Positions 1-5,539 of a DNA stretch of 5,539 nucleotides are shown piece by piece. Origin of the DNA: Bacteroidota bacterium. Lineage in GTDB: Bacteria > Bacteroidota > Bacteroidia > Chitinophagales > Chitinophagaceae. The DNA is taken from positions 1-5,539 of the forward strand of contig JAEZAY010000390.1 in assembly GCA_023427575.1 (NCBI GenBank), in the 5' to 3' direction. The notes beneath the pieces are model-generated. The model was not told where the DNA came from. It saw only the letters and a list, made by a program, of their open reading frames with translations, and did not search any database. Every line of letters starts with the position of its first letter. Position 1 is the first letter of the stretch. A program made the translations under genes and the position numbers.

Positions 1-84
1 GGTGTCCGGGTAATAATTTTCCATTCACGCGAAACCTTTATCAATAGTGAATTACGAGCAGTCATTGTAAATGACCCCTTCCAC
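1..84. repeat. 84-bp direct repeat, copy A
   Basis: This segment recurs in the same orientation at 5456-5539, at the other end of the window. Lining the copies up by eye gives 78 identical positions of 84 and no gaps. The six differences fall at offsets 26, 29, 30, 33, 55 and 58. The first 25 and last 26 bases are identical. Because copy A begins at base 1 and copy B stops at the last base, the true repeat may extend further on either side. No transposase is adjacent. The inner part (GTAAATGACCCC) faintly recalls the ends of IS21-family elements, which is only an impression. A dispersed non-coding repeat, an element end, or the shared 3' part of paralogous genes are all possible. Confidence 0.85.
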
Positions 85-105
85 TTTTTTTTAGAAAAAA
101 AGTGG
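81..105. repeat. Perfect A/T-rich inverted repeat (hairpin)
   Basis: CCACTTTTTTT (81-91) pairs without mismatch to AAAAAAAGTGG (95-105), giving an 11-bp stem with a 3-base loop. The left arm starts on the last four bases of the 84-bp repeat. It is unlike a normal intrinsic terminator: the G/C pairs are at the base rather than next to the loop, and no T-run follows on either strand. It may be a cruciform-prone site or part of a larger repeat whose second copy is cut off at the right edge. Confidence 0.75.
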
Positions 106-160
106 AGCAAAAAAATCGGGCTCCGGAATAAATCCTAAAAATTGAAACTTCCGGCATAAG

Positions 161-200
161 GTAATTAGCAAATGTGAAAATTTGATAATGTGAAAATTCA
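161..200 (-). repeat. Short octanucleotide array, opposed to the main array
   Basis: Five consecutive 8-bp units can be read here in the form NNAATKTG, the first (gtAATTAG) and last (aaAATTCA) being degenerate. This is the reverse complement of the unit in the array at 263-342, so the two arrays face each other across about 62 bp. Bases 179-193 are perfectly complementary to 294-308 (15 bp), so the pair could fold into a long imperfect hairpin. Confidence 0.6.
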
Positions 201-262
201 AATCCGGACAGTTATATTCTTTGCTGTGATTTGTTTTATTTTACCTCGTCCGTTTCATTTTG

Positions 263-342
263 CAAATTCGCAAATTCGCAAATTCGCACATTATCACATT
301 ATCAAATTATCACATTTCCACATTGGCACATTTGCACATTAT
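263..342 (+). repeat. Octanucleotide tandem array, 10 units of CAMATTNN
   Basis: Ten head-to-tail 8-bp units fill exactly 80 bp. Bases 1, 2, 4, 5 and 6 (CA.ATT) are invariant in all ten. Base 3 is A or C. The last two bases vary: CG three times, AT three times, then TC, GG, TG and AT. A constant core with a drifting dinucleotide is a pattern I associate with intergenic DNA of many Bacteroidota, though I cannot search for it here. Eight bases is not a multiple of three, so any frame through it repeats every 24 nt (8 codons) and yields artificial repetitive peptides. Function unknown. Confidence 0.9.
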
Positions 343-421
343 CATCCCGAGGCCAAGACAATACATTCACCCGGACACCAATGATTTTACACTGCAGGCT
401 CCCCTTTTAACTTAATAAATT

Positions 422-1663
422 TTATTGCTTCTTGCCGATCCGGTACAAACGCCCGTTGTCGGTTACGGCATATAAGGCGCCATCCCTACCCTGCGTAACA
501 TCGCGGAATCGCTGATTCTCGTTAGCGAGAATCCGTTCTTCTCCCACTACCTTTCTGTTTTCAATTACAAGGCGCGCAATATGATTGCTGCTTAATCCGC
601 CAATAAATAAATTGTTCTTCCACTCCGGAATTTCAGTTCCGGTGTAAAAGGTCATTCCACTTGGCGATAATACAGGATCCCAGTAGTACACCGGCTGTTC
701 CATTCCGCTTTGCTGTGTTTTTGATTCGCCGATATTTGCCCCGCTGTATTCCAGACCATAGGTAATCGTTGGCCATCCATAATTTTTACCGGCTTCAACC
801 AGGTTAAGTTCATCACCACCGCGGGGGCCAAACTCATTTTCCCAAAGATCTCCGGTTTCAGGATGGAAAGCCAGGCCCTGCACATTCCGGTGGCCATAAG
901 AATATATTTCCGGTCTTGCACCCGACTGACTGGCAAAAGGATTTCCCTCCGCCGGTTTACCATCCGTTGTAATCCGGACAATTTTACCCAAACCCGAATT
1001 CAGCGACTGAGACTGCGGCCGGGTTTCCTTATCAGAACGTTCGCCGGTACTTACCAGCAAGCTCCCCTGTTTGTCGAACACCAGCCTGGACCCGTAATGC
1101 AAATTTCCTTTATAGGCAGGAGTTGCGCGATAGATCACCGTTACATTCTGCATTTGTTTTTCATCGGCCGACAAAGTTCCTTTGGCAACCGCCGTAAGAT
1201 TTCCATTGCCGGTATCTTCGGAAAAAGACCAGTAAACAGTTCGGTTTGATTCAAAAGCCGGATCATGAACGATGCCCAGCAATCCGGCCTGACCCGCTGA
1301 ATGAACAGCCGGTATGCCGCCGATCGGCTCACTGATGGTTCCGGTTCCTGTAACGATCCGCATAGTTCCCGCTTTTTCGTTCACCAGAAAACGGCCATCT
1401 GGCAGGCTTGTAATTGCCCAGGGACTTTTAAGTTTGTCGGTTACCACCGTTCCTTCATAAGGCGTGGAGGTTTTGACGCCGGGGGCGCGGGTCTGGCCTT
1501 CAAATGCCGGTTTGTAATCGGTATTGGGCGATTTAGTTTCAACAGGCGGCAACCTGGTGGTATCTGTATCGTTGGCAACCGGTACGCCATTCTGCGAATT
1601 GGTGCCGCATGCTGTAACGGTTATGGCAATGCCTGCCAGCAAACCTGAAATGTTTCTATACAC
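422..1663 (-). CDS. PQQ-dependent sugar (aldose) dehydrogenase, lipoprotein
   Basis: Predicted soluble-type quinoprotein sugar dehydrogenase (glucose/sorbosone dehydrogenase family, six-bladed beta-propeller), 413 aa. Family members oxidise aldose sugars with PQQ and calcium. The N-terminus is a lipoprotein signal: short basic start, hydrophobic run, lipobox V-T-A-C with Cys19. A low-complexity linker follows to about residue 67, then the propeller (about 70-411). Visible family motifs are the likely catalytic base His189 in LHYGSRL, GHRN at 257-260 (Arg259, Asn260), GPRGGDELN at 279-287, NYGWP at 294-298, and RFRDV at 385-389. The start is GTG; no in-frame ATG lies between it and the upstream in-frame stop, and this start gives a good signal peptide. 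It lies 70 bp downstream of the aldo/keto reductase with no terminator between, so co-transcription is likely. The class is secure; the sugar substrate and actual PQQ use are inferred. Confidence 0.9.
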   Translation of the reverse strand: MYRNISGLLAGIAITVTACGTNSQNGVPVANDTDTTRLPPVETKSPNTDYKPAFEGQTRAPGVKTSTPYEGTVVTDKLKSPWAITSLPDGRFLVNEKAGTMRIVTGTGTISEPIGGIPAVHSAGQAGLLGIVHDPAFESNRTVYWSFSEDTGNGNLTAVAKGTLSADEKQMQNVTVIYRATPAYKGNLHYGSRLVFDKQGSLLVSTGERSDKETRPQSQSLNSGLGKIVRITTDGKPAEGNPFASQSGARPEIYSYGHRNVQGLAFHPETGDLWENEFGPRGGDELNLVEAGKNYGWPTITYGLEYSGANIGESKTQQSGMEQPVYYWDPVLSPSGMTFYTGTEIPEWKNNLFIGGLSSNHIARLVIENRKVVGEERILANENQRFRDVTQGRDGALYAVTDNGRLYRIGKKQ

Positions 1664-1733
1664 AGTAATTAATTTAAGTGATAAAATGGGACTGTAATTT
1701 AATGATATTTAATGTTCCGGATTCCTAAATAAT

Positions 1734-2690
1734 CTATGGCAGCCAGCCCGCCTTTTGCCAATGCTGCAGATTCAGAAATTCCGGATCGGGATAGGCCCGG
1801 CTTTTTACCTGTTCCATTTGAGTTGAATTCAGATATCGGCCATCTGCAATCGCTAATGCTTTATGCAGGTACTCTGATTTGTCGATACCCAACAGCACCG
1901 AAGCCACTTCTTTATACGATAAGGCAAATTTTAAAGCTAGGCTGACCAGGTCGGTAATTGATTCGTTGAGCAGATCCCGGTAATTTTCAATATGCTGTTG
2001 AACTGCATGCAGGGCCGGATGGAGTTCAATATTTCCGGAGGCCAGCAATCCCTTCATCAGCACCGATCTAACGGTAATGGCCACTCCCGATTCAACAGCG
2101 GATTTAAAAAGGCCTTCATGGCTTTGATCCATTAAGTTAAAGGGTATCTGTACCAGATCCCATAGACCGGATTTTATGGCTTCACTTGTTTCCGCGACAG
2201 AATAAGTGGAGGCGCCGATCGCCCGGACGCGACCTTCCTTTTTAAGATCGGAGAACACATTCTGAATTTCATGATGGGATAAAATTTCAAGGTCGGACTG
2301 ATGTAACATGTACAGATCCACGAAATCCGTTTGTAGCGCGTTCAGGCTTTCCTCCAGTGAACGCCTCACAAAACCACGGATTTCAGCGGATGGGGGAAGC
2401 CGCCCGGTATGATCCCGGAAATGGCGGCATTTTGTTGCGATTACAATTTGGTTCCGAATCCCGGCAAATGCCCTGCCCATTATAGCCTCACTGTTCCCGT
2501 ACATCCGGGCCGTATCGTAAAAATTGATCCCTGAATCTATTGATTCATGAATCAAACGAATGGCTTCGTTTTCGGATAACATGTCGGCTTCGGTTCTTAC
2601 TCCGATCCCGTAAGGAATTCCTATCTCAACGCCGCCAAAGGCAATCTCTGAAACTTCCAATCCGGTACTTCCTAAACTTCGTCTATTCAT
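1734..2690 (-). CDS. Aldo/keto reductase family oxidoreductase
   Basis: A full-length (318 aa) NAD(P)H-dependent aldo/keto reductase with a TIM-barrel fold, expected in the cytoplasm because no signal peptide is present. The catalytic tetrad is readable: Asp59 in NFYDTA, Tyr64 in ARMYG, Lys87 in VIATK and His130 in LYMLH. Other family landmarks are the N-terminal RSLGSTGLEVSEIAFGG, RVRAIGAST (154-162), QIPFNLMD (181-188) and a late nucleotide-binding stretch SVLLGIDKSEYL (264-275). It starts at ATG and ends in TAG, and it is the upstream member of a probable two-gene unit with the sugar dehydrogenase. The barrel resembles bacterial aldo/keto reductases acting on small aldehydes or sugars, but the substrate and the cofactor preference (NADH or NADPH) cannot be read from the sequence. 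Confidence 0.92.
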   Translation of the reverse strand: MNRRSLGSTGLEVSEIAFGGVEIGIPYGIGVRTEADMLSENEAIRLIHESIDSGINFYDTARMYGNSEAIMGRAFAGIRNQIVIATKCRHFRDHTGRLPPSAEIRGFVRRSLEESLNALQTDFVDLYMLHQSDLEILSHHEIQNVFSDLKKEGRVRAIGASTYSVAETSEAIKSGLWDLVQIPFNLMDQSHEGLFKSAVESGVAITVRSVLMKGLLASGNIELHPALHAVQQHIENYRDLLNESITDLVSLALKFALSYKEVASVLLGIDKSEYLHKALAIADGRYLNSTQMEQVKSRAYPDPEFLNLQHWQKAGWLP

Positions 2691-3112
2691 AATCGTTATC
2701 TATGATAATAGCGCTGTAAACTATAGCAATCTGTTCAAAAACCGTGGGTTTCCGGAGACGATTTTTTAGAACTCTTTGGATAGGACTGGTCCGCGATCGG
2801 CCTCTTATAAACTAAAACCTGTTCTGTTCGACGATAAATCCCGACTTGTCTGAAATTTCAAACCCGCAAATAATTCCTTGAAAACGAAAACTTATAGCTA
2901 TGATTTTCAATAAATTAACTCAATACTGGCGCTCAATCTGATTGTTCAGATAAGAATTTATGACTTCCGAATCCAAAGCAGTTTTGCACAAGTTTTCCCA
3001 TCTCTCATTTATTCAGTTGTACTTACGAATAAGTTAAGTAATTTAATTTTCATTAGATCTCCGCCGGATGGGCGATTCATTCAGTTTTCTAAACACTAAA
3101 TTCACAAATCAG
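2691..3112. other. Gene-free divergent intergenic region
   Basis: About 420 bp separate the leftward aldo/keto reductase from the rightward SWIB gene, so promoters for both should lie here. I find no ORF of note, no tRNA, and no convincing match to the Bacteroidota promoter pattern (TTTG near -33, TAnnTTTG near -7). A weak reading on the plus strand is TTGCAC (2984-2989), 18 bp, then TTTATT (3008-3013). A 7-bp inverted repeat, TTGAAAA (2878-2884) and TTTTCAA (2904-2910), surrounds the A/T-rich CTTATAGCTATG. It is too short to interpret alone. Confidence 0.5.
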
Positions 3113-3490
3113 ATGGCAAAAGCAGCTAAAAAAACTGCAAAAAAAGCAGCAACAAAAAAGAGTGCTCCTAAAAAAGCAACGGCAACCAAAAAGTCGGCAG
3201 TAAAAAGCGCGAAAAAAGCAGCCCCCAAAAAATCAACCCGTAAACCCAATGCAGCATTTATGGCTCCGCTTGAATTGAGTCCTGCACTGGCGGAAGTTAT
3301 CGGAAAAAAACCTTTACCAAGAACAGAAATCATTAAGAAAATCTGGGAGTATATTAAGAAAAACGGATTGCAGGATCAGAAGAATAAAAGAATGATCAAT
3401 GCCGACGACAAACTGAAGGTAGTGTTTGATAACAAAAAACAAATCTCCATGTTTGAGCTGGCAAAAATCATCAACAATCATGTAAGCTGA
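3113..3490 (+). CDS. SWIB/MDM2-domain protein with histone-H1-like lysine-rich tail
   Basis: A 125-aa basic protein in two parts. Residues 2-44 are an Ala/Lys/Thr/Ser/Pro tail with 17 lysines and one arginine, made of repeated AKK, TKK and PKK blocks like the C-terminal tail of histone H1. Residues about 45-125 form a SWIB/MDM2 domain, recognisable by RKPNAAFM, PLPRTEIIKKIWEYIKKNGL, KRMINADDKL and the closing SMFELAKIINNHV. A nucleoid-associated, DNA-binding role is likely from the tail; the partner of the SWIB fold is unknown. The reading frame is open to an ATG at 3068, which would add 15 residues (MGDSFSFLNTKFTNQ) unlike the family. I chose the ATG at 3113 because it begins directly with the typical MAKAAKK. 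It converges on the PhoX-like gene and is followed by a strong terminator. Confidence 0.92.
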   Translation: MAKAAKKTAKKAATKKSAPKKATATKKSAVKSAKKAAPKKSTRKPNAAFMAPLELSPALAEVIGKKPLPRTEIIKKIWEYIKKNGLQDQKNKRMINADDKLKVVFDNKKQISMFELAKIINNHVS

Positions 3491-3498
3491 AAAATATT

Positions 3499-3551
3499 AT
3501 TGGATAGTTTGAACAGATCTTAATGGTTATTCAAACTATCCAATCATTTTT
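3499..3551. terminator. Stem-loop terminator, probably bidirectional
   Basis: ATTGGATAGTTTGAA (3499-3513) is perfectly complementary to TTCAAACTATCCAAT (3530-3544), a 15-bp stem with a 16-base loop, starting 8 nt after the SWIB stop codon. A run of five T follows on the plus strand (3547-3551). On the minus strand the stem is followed by AATATTTTT, so it could also end transcription from the convergent PhoX-like gene, whose stop codon lies about 100 nt away. The stem is A/T-rich and the loop long, so efficiency is uncertain. Confidence 0.8.
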
Positions 3552-3645
3552 CGCCTGCTTCATGTGCCTTATTCAGTCTTTTCCGCGGAGTATGAAAAAT
3601 TCCGGGAGCTAAAAACACCGCTGATCCAGGCTTAAGCAAAAATGT

Positions 3646-5052
3646 TTAAGTGTGGGCTCGTTTATTTTTCCAGGGGCCTGTGATGGCCAGGGTTAGCCCG
3701 GGTGTCTGGATATTTATAAACAAGGTTTTTCCTGAAGGCGAAAACACCGGTCCGGCGAACTCCGATTTGCGGTAACCAATATTTTTCGCAATTGGATATA
3801 CCTTGCCATCCGGGGTTATTCCCAGGATCCTTGGATCGGCTTTGTCCTCGCAAATCACTACATCTCCCCAGGGTGCGATGGTCAGATTGTCGCAGTTCTG
3901 GAACATTTCAATATTATTGGGCTCAATGAATAACTCCAGCGTTCCCGGATCTTCCTTTTCTCTTGCTCCACCTTCGTATTTGCCGGGAACATATCTGAAA
4001 ATCTGACCCTTTGTATTTTTCCCACCCTTAGTACAGGCAAAATACAGTTCATTTTTTCCAAACCAGATTCCTTCTGAATTCGCGAATCGCGCAGCCCCTT
4101 TTTTAAATCCCCGCAAACGCAGATCATTGTCCGGCGATTCTACATCATCCAGATCGATCCATTCCACCTCAAACTTTTTCTTTTCAGGAAACAAATCAGC
4201 TTCCGATTCCCAGTTCCTGGTATCCGCACTTTTCCATTCTTTCAAACTTAAACATTGCAACTTTCCGCCCTTTGCCAGTTTCCCTTTTACATTAGGTATG
4301 AAGCGGTAGAATAATGCGTTGCCCGTGTCTTCCGTCTGATATACGATTCCGGTTTTGGGATCCACCGTAACGGCTTCATGCACAAATCTTCCCATCTCTT
4401 TTAAAGGAACCGGTTCCACCAATCCGATTTTATCGGAAGCAGGAACTTCAAAATTATAACCATGGTCTTTTTCCAGCACGTCGTCAAAGCCGGTTTTATA
4501 TTCGGTTTCTTCACAGGTGATCCATGAATTCCAGGGCGTAATTCCGCCGGCACAATTGCGCACGGTTCCGGTTAAACTTAAGTACTCGAGTTCCACTTTC
4601 TGTTCTTTCTCATTATAGATAAAAGTGGTGGTTCCACCCAGACAGGGTTTTTGGCCCCTGGCATAGTCGTAAATACGACTTTTATCTACCATTCCTATAT
4701 TTTCATTGGAAGATCCAAATGGTGAACCGGAGCTGGTTCCCACGTTGATCTCATGATTGCGGATCAGTATAACCTTTCCATCTTTCCATTTAAAACTTCC
4801 CATGCCATCATAGGCGCCGGGTACTTTTAGTCCATCGCTCATCAGGTCACCCTGGCGGGAAATGACTTTGCAGCTAAACCCTTTGGGAAGATCCAGAATT
4901 CCTTCGGGCGTATTTAAAAGAGGTCCGAACCCGGGATCGCTGGTGAATAGATCCTGCCTTGAATCAGCAAATGATGCATACCGGTCAAGACCCAGAAAAC
5001 CAATGCTCACCAGTCCGGCTGCCTTTAAAAAAAATCGTCTGGAATTATCCAT
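3646..5052 (-). CDS. Tat-exported PhoX/DUF839-family protein (putative alkaline phosphatase)
   Basis: A 468-aa protein of the PhoX (DUF839) beta-propeller family. Characterised members are secreted phosphatases that use an iron-calcium cofactor to release phosphate from organic phosphoesters. The N-terminus is a twin-arginine signal: SRRFFLKAAG (residues 4-13), a hydrophobic run to about 21, and a possible cleavage after Ala29. Family motifs include LIRNHE (96-101), RNCAGGITPWNSWITCEE (165-182) with Cys167 in the position where the family keeps an iron-binding cysteine, GRFVHEA (221-227), ALFYRFIPN (246-254), ARFANSEGIWF (321-331), LFIEP (374-378) and DNLTIAPWGDVVICED (388-403). Start ATG and stop TAA are clear. 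No phosphate-regulon gene adjoins it and I see no Pho box. Family membership is confident; phosphatase activity is inferred, since many DUF839 proteins are untested. Confidence 0.9.
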   Translation of the reverse strand: MDNSRRFFLKAAGLVSIGFLGLDRYASFADSRQDLFTSDPGFGPLLNTPEGILDLPKGFSCKVISRQGDLMSDGLKVPGAYDGMGSFKWKDGKVILIRNHEINVGTSSGSPFGSSNENIGMVDKSRIYDYARGQKPCLGGTTTFIYNEKEQKVELEYLSLTGTVRNCAGGITPWNSWITCEETEYKTGFDDVLEKDHGYNFEVPASDKIGLVEPVPLKEMGRFVHEAVTVDPKTGIVYQTEDTGNALFYRFIPNVKGKLAKGGKLQCLSLKEWKSADTRNWESEADLFPEKKKFEVEWIDLDDVESPDNDLRLRGFKKGAARFANSEGIWFGKNELYFACTKGGKNTKGQIFRYVPGKYEGGAREKEDPGTLELFIEPNNIEMFQNCDNLTIAPWGDVVICEDKADPRILGITPDGKVYPIAKNIGYRKSEFAGPVFSPSGKTLFINIQTPGLTLAITGPWKNKRAHT

Positions 5053-5455
5053 ATTTTAAAATGTTTGTTTATTTATGTTTCGCTCTTATTCCTTTATAAA
5101 AATGCCAGTCTGAAAAGCGGATTCTTTTGGTTAAATTATTATTCCTATAATTAAACATTTCAGAACAAGCGTAAAATTGAACCCGCTGTTCGCTCAATCA
5201 AAACTCCTGCTGAAACGTTAAATTAAATGACCCAATGAACCAGCAAACGAATTAATTGCCGATTCTAAATTAATAATCTTCACCGGTTCCGGCATTGCAT
5301 TCATGTTATGTTTTTGTTTCGGATTTATTTTCTGAATCCGTCATAATGCGGACGATACAGACCATCGGCAATGAATTGAAAAGTACTCCTTTTTGGGATA
5401 CGGACCGGTATTTAAACAAAATCCCACCGTCAGTTGTCCCTATTTTAACAGCAGT
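5053..5455. other. Gene-free right flank upstream of the PhoX-like gene
   Basis: About 400 bp with no convincing gene, tRNA or mobile-element gene. The part next to 5052 must carry the promoter of the PhoX-like gene, but I see no clear consensus; TATAAA on the minus strand (5095-5100) has no good -35 partner. A weak 6-bp stem, CGGATT (5320-5325) with AATCCG (5335-5340), lies further out. The last stretch leads into copy B of the 84-bp repeat. Confidence 0.5.
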
Positions 5456-5539
5456 GGTGTCCGGGTAATAATTTTCCATTTACCTGATACCTTTATCAAT
5501 AGTGAATTAGGACCAGTCATTGTAAATGACCCCTTCCAC
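5456..5539. repeat. 84-bp direct repeat, copy B
   Basis: Second copy of the segment at 1-84, same orientation, 78 of 84 positions identical, ending exactly at the window edge. The distance between equivalent bases is 5455. Read on the minus strand, one frame is open from the edge through the repeat to a TAG at 5440-5442. It gives a 32-aa tail that ends SGKWKIITRTPLLLK, so this may be the 3' end of a gene that starts beyond the window. A plus-strand frame is also open from 5375 to the edge, so openness alone does not settle the matter. Confidence 0.85.

Larger units (their letters stand above)
1..421. other. Gene-free left flank
   Basis: No convincing gene lies between the left edge and the stop codon of the leftward sugar dehydrogenase at 422. 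The stretch holds copy A of the 84-bp repeat, an A/T-rich hairpin and two opposed octamer arrays, each listed separately. The open frame at 190-384 runs through an array and is not believable as a gene. Between 343 and 421 I see no hairpin followed by a T-run that would serve as terminator for the dehydrogenase. Confidence 0.7.

Noticed and set aside
190..384. A 64-residue open frame on the plus strand with repetitive FAHYH/LSHFH peptides
   Set aside because: It reads through the 8-bp array, and its repeats are the expected 8-codon echo of that array. There is no domain and no plausible ribosome-binding context.
1301..1648. Plus-strand open frame of 115 residues opposite the dehydrogenase
   Set aside because: It lies wholly antisense to a gene with clear family motifs, and its composition shows no recognisable domain.
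3068..3112. Upstream ATG that would extend the SWIB protein by 15 residues
   Set aside because: The added residues do not resemble the family, while the protein from the ATG at 3113 begins with the usual MAK-rich tail. I cannot exclude the longer form.
3631..3650. CTTAA...TTAAG inverted repeat over the stop codon of the PhoX-like gene
   Set aside because: A stem of only five A/T-rich pairs is too weak to be a terminator; the 15-bp stem at 3499-3544 is far better.
5225..5233. AAATGACCC, a third occurrence of a core found in the 84-bp repeats
   Set aside because: Only about nine bases match and the surrounding sequence differs, so chance is enough.
1..5539. A composite transposon or integrated island defined by the flanking repeats
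   Set aside because: No transposase, integrase or recombinase gene lies inside, the cargo genes look like ordinary chromosomal genes, and the repeats are 7% diverged.

Overview
The window looks like ordinary chromosome of a member of the Bacteroidota, probably near the Cytophagales or Chitinophagales. That placement is inference. It rests on an octanucleotide repeat of a kind I associate with intergenic DNA in this phylum, a lysine-rich SWIB protein of the type common there, moderate-to-low G+C, an absence of clear Shine-Dalgarno sites, and a lipoprotein and Tat-exported repertoire typical of these bacteria.

Layout from left to right. Positions 1-421 hold no credible gene. They contain copy A of an 84-bp repeat (1-84), a perfect A/T-rich hairpin at its edge (81-105), and two arrays of an 8-bp unit facing each other (161-200 and 263-342). 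Next come two leftward genes: a lipoprotein sugar dehydrogenase of the soluble PQQ type (422-1663) and, 70 bp upstream of it, an aldo/keto reductase (1734-2690). They probably share a transcript. A 422-bp gene-free stretch then separates the reductase from a rightward gene for a small basic protein with a histone-H1-like tail and a SWIB/MDM2 domain (3113-3490). That gene converges on a leftward gene for a Tat-exported PhoX/DUF839-family protein (3646-5052). A 15-bp perfect stem-loop lies between them and can serve as terminator for both. The right flank (5053-5455) is gene-free and ends in copy B of the 84-bp repeat (5456-5539).

The genes do not form one obvious pathway. Two act outside the cytoplasm (predicted lipoprotein sugar dehydrogenase, Tat-exported PhoX-like protein). 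One is a cytoplasmic oxidoreductase and one is probably nucleoid-associated. I see no transposase, integrase, CRISPR array, toxin-antitoxin or defence genes, tRNA or rRNA. No undescribed multi-gene system is evident. The less ordinary content is non-coding: the 84-bp direct repeat that exactly bounds the window, and the octamer arrays.
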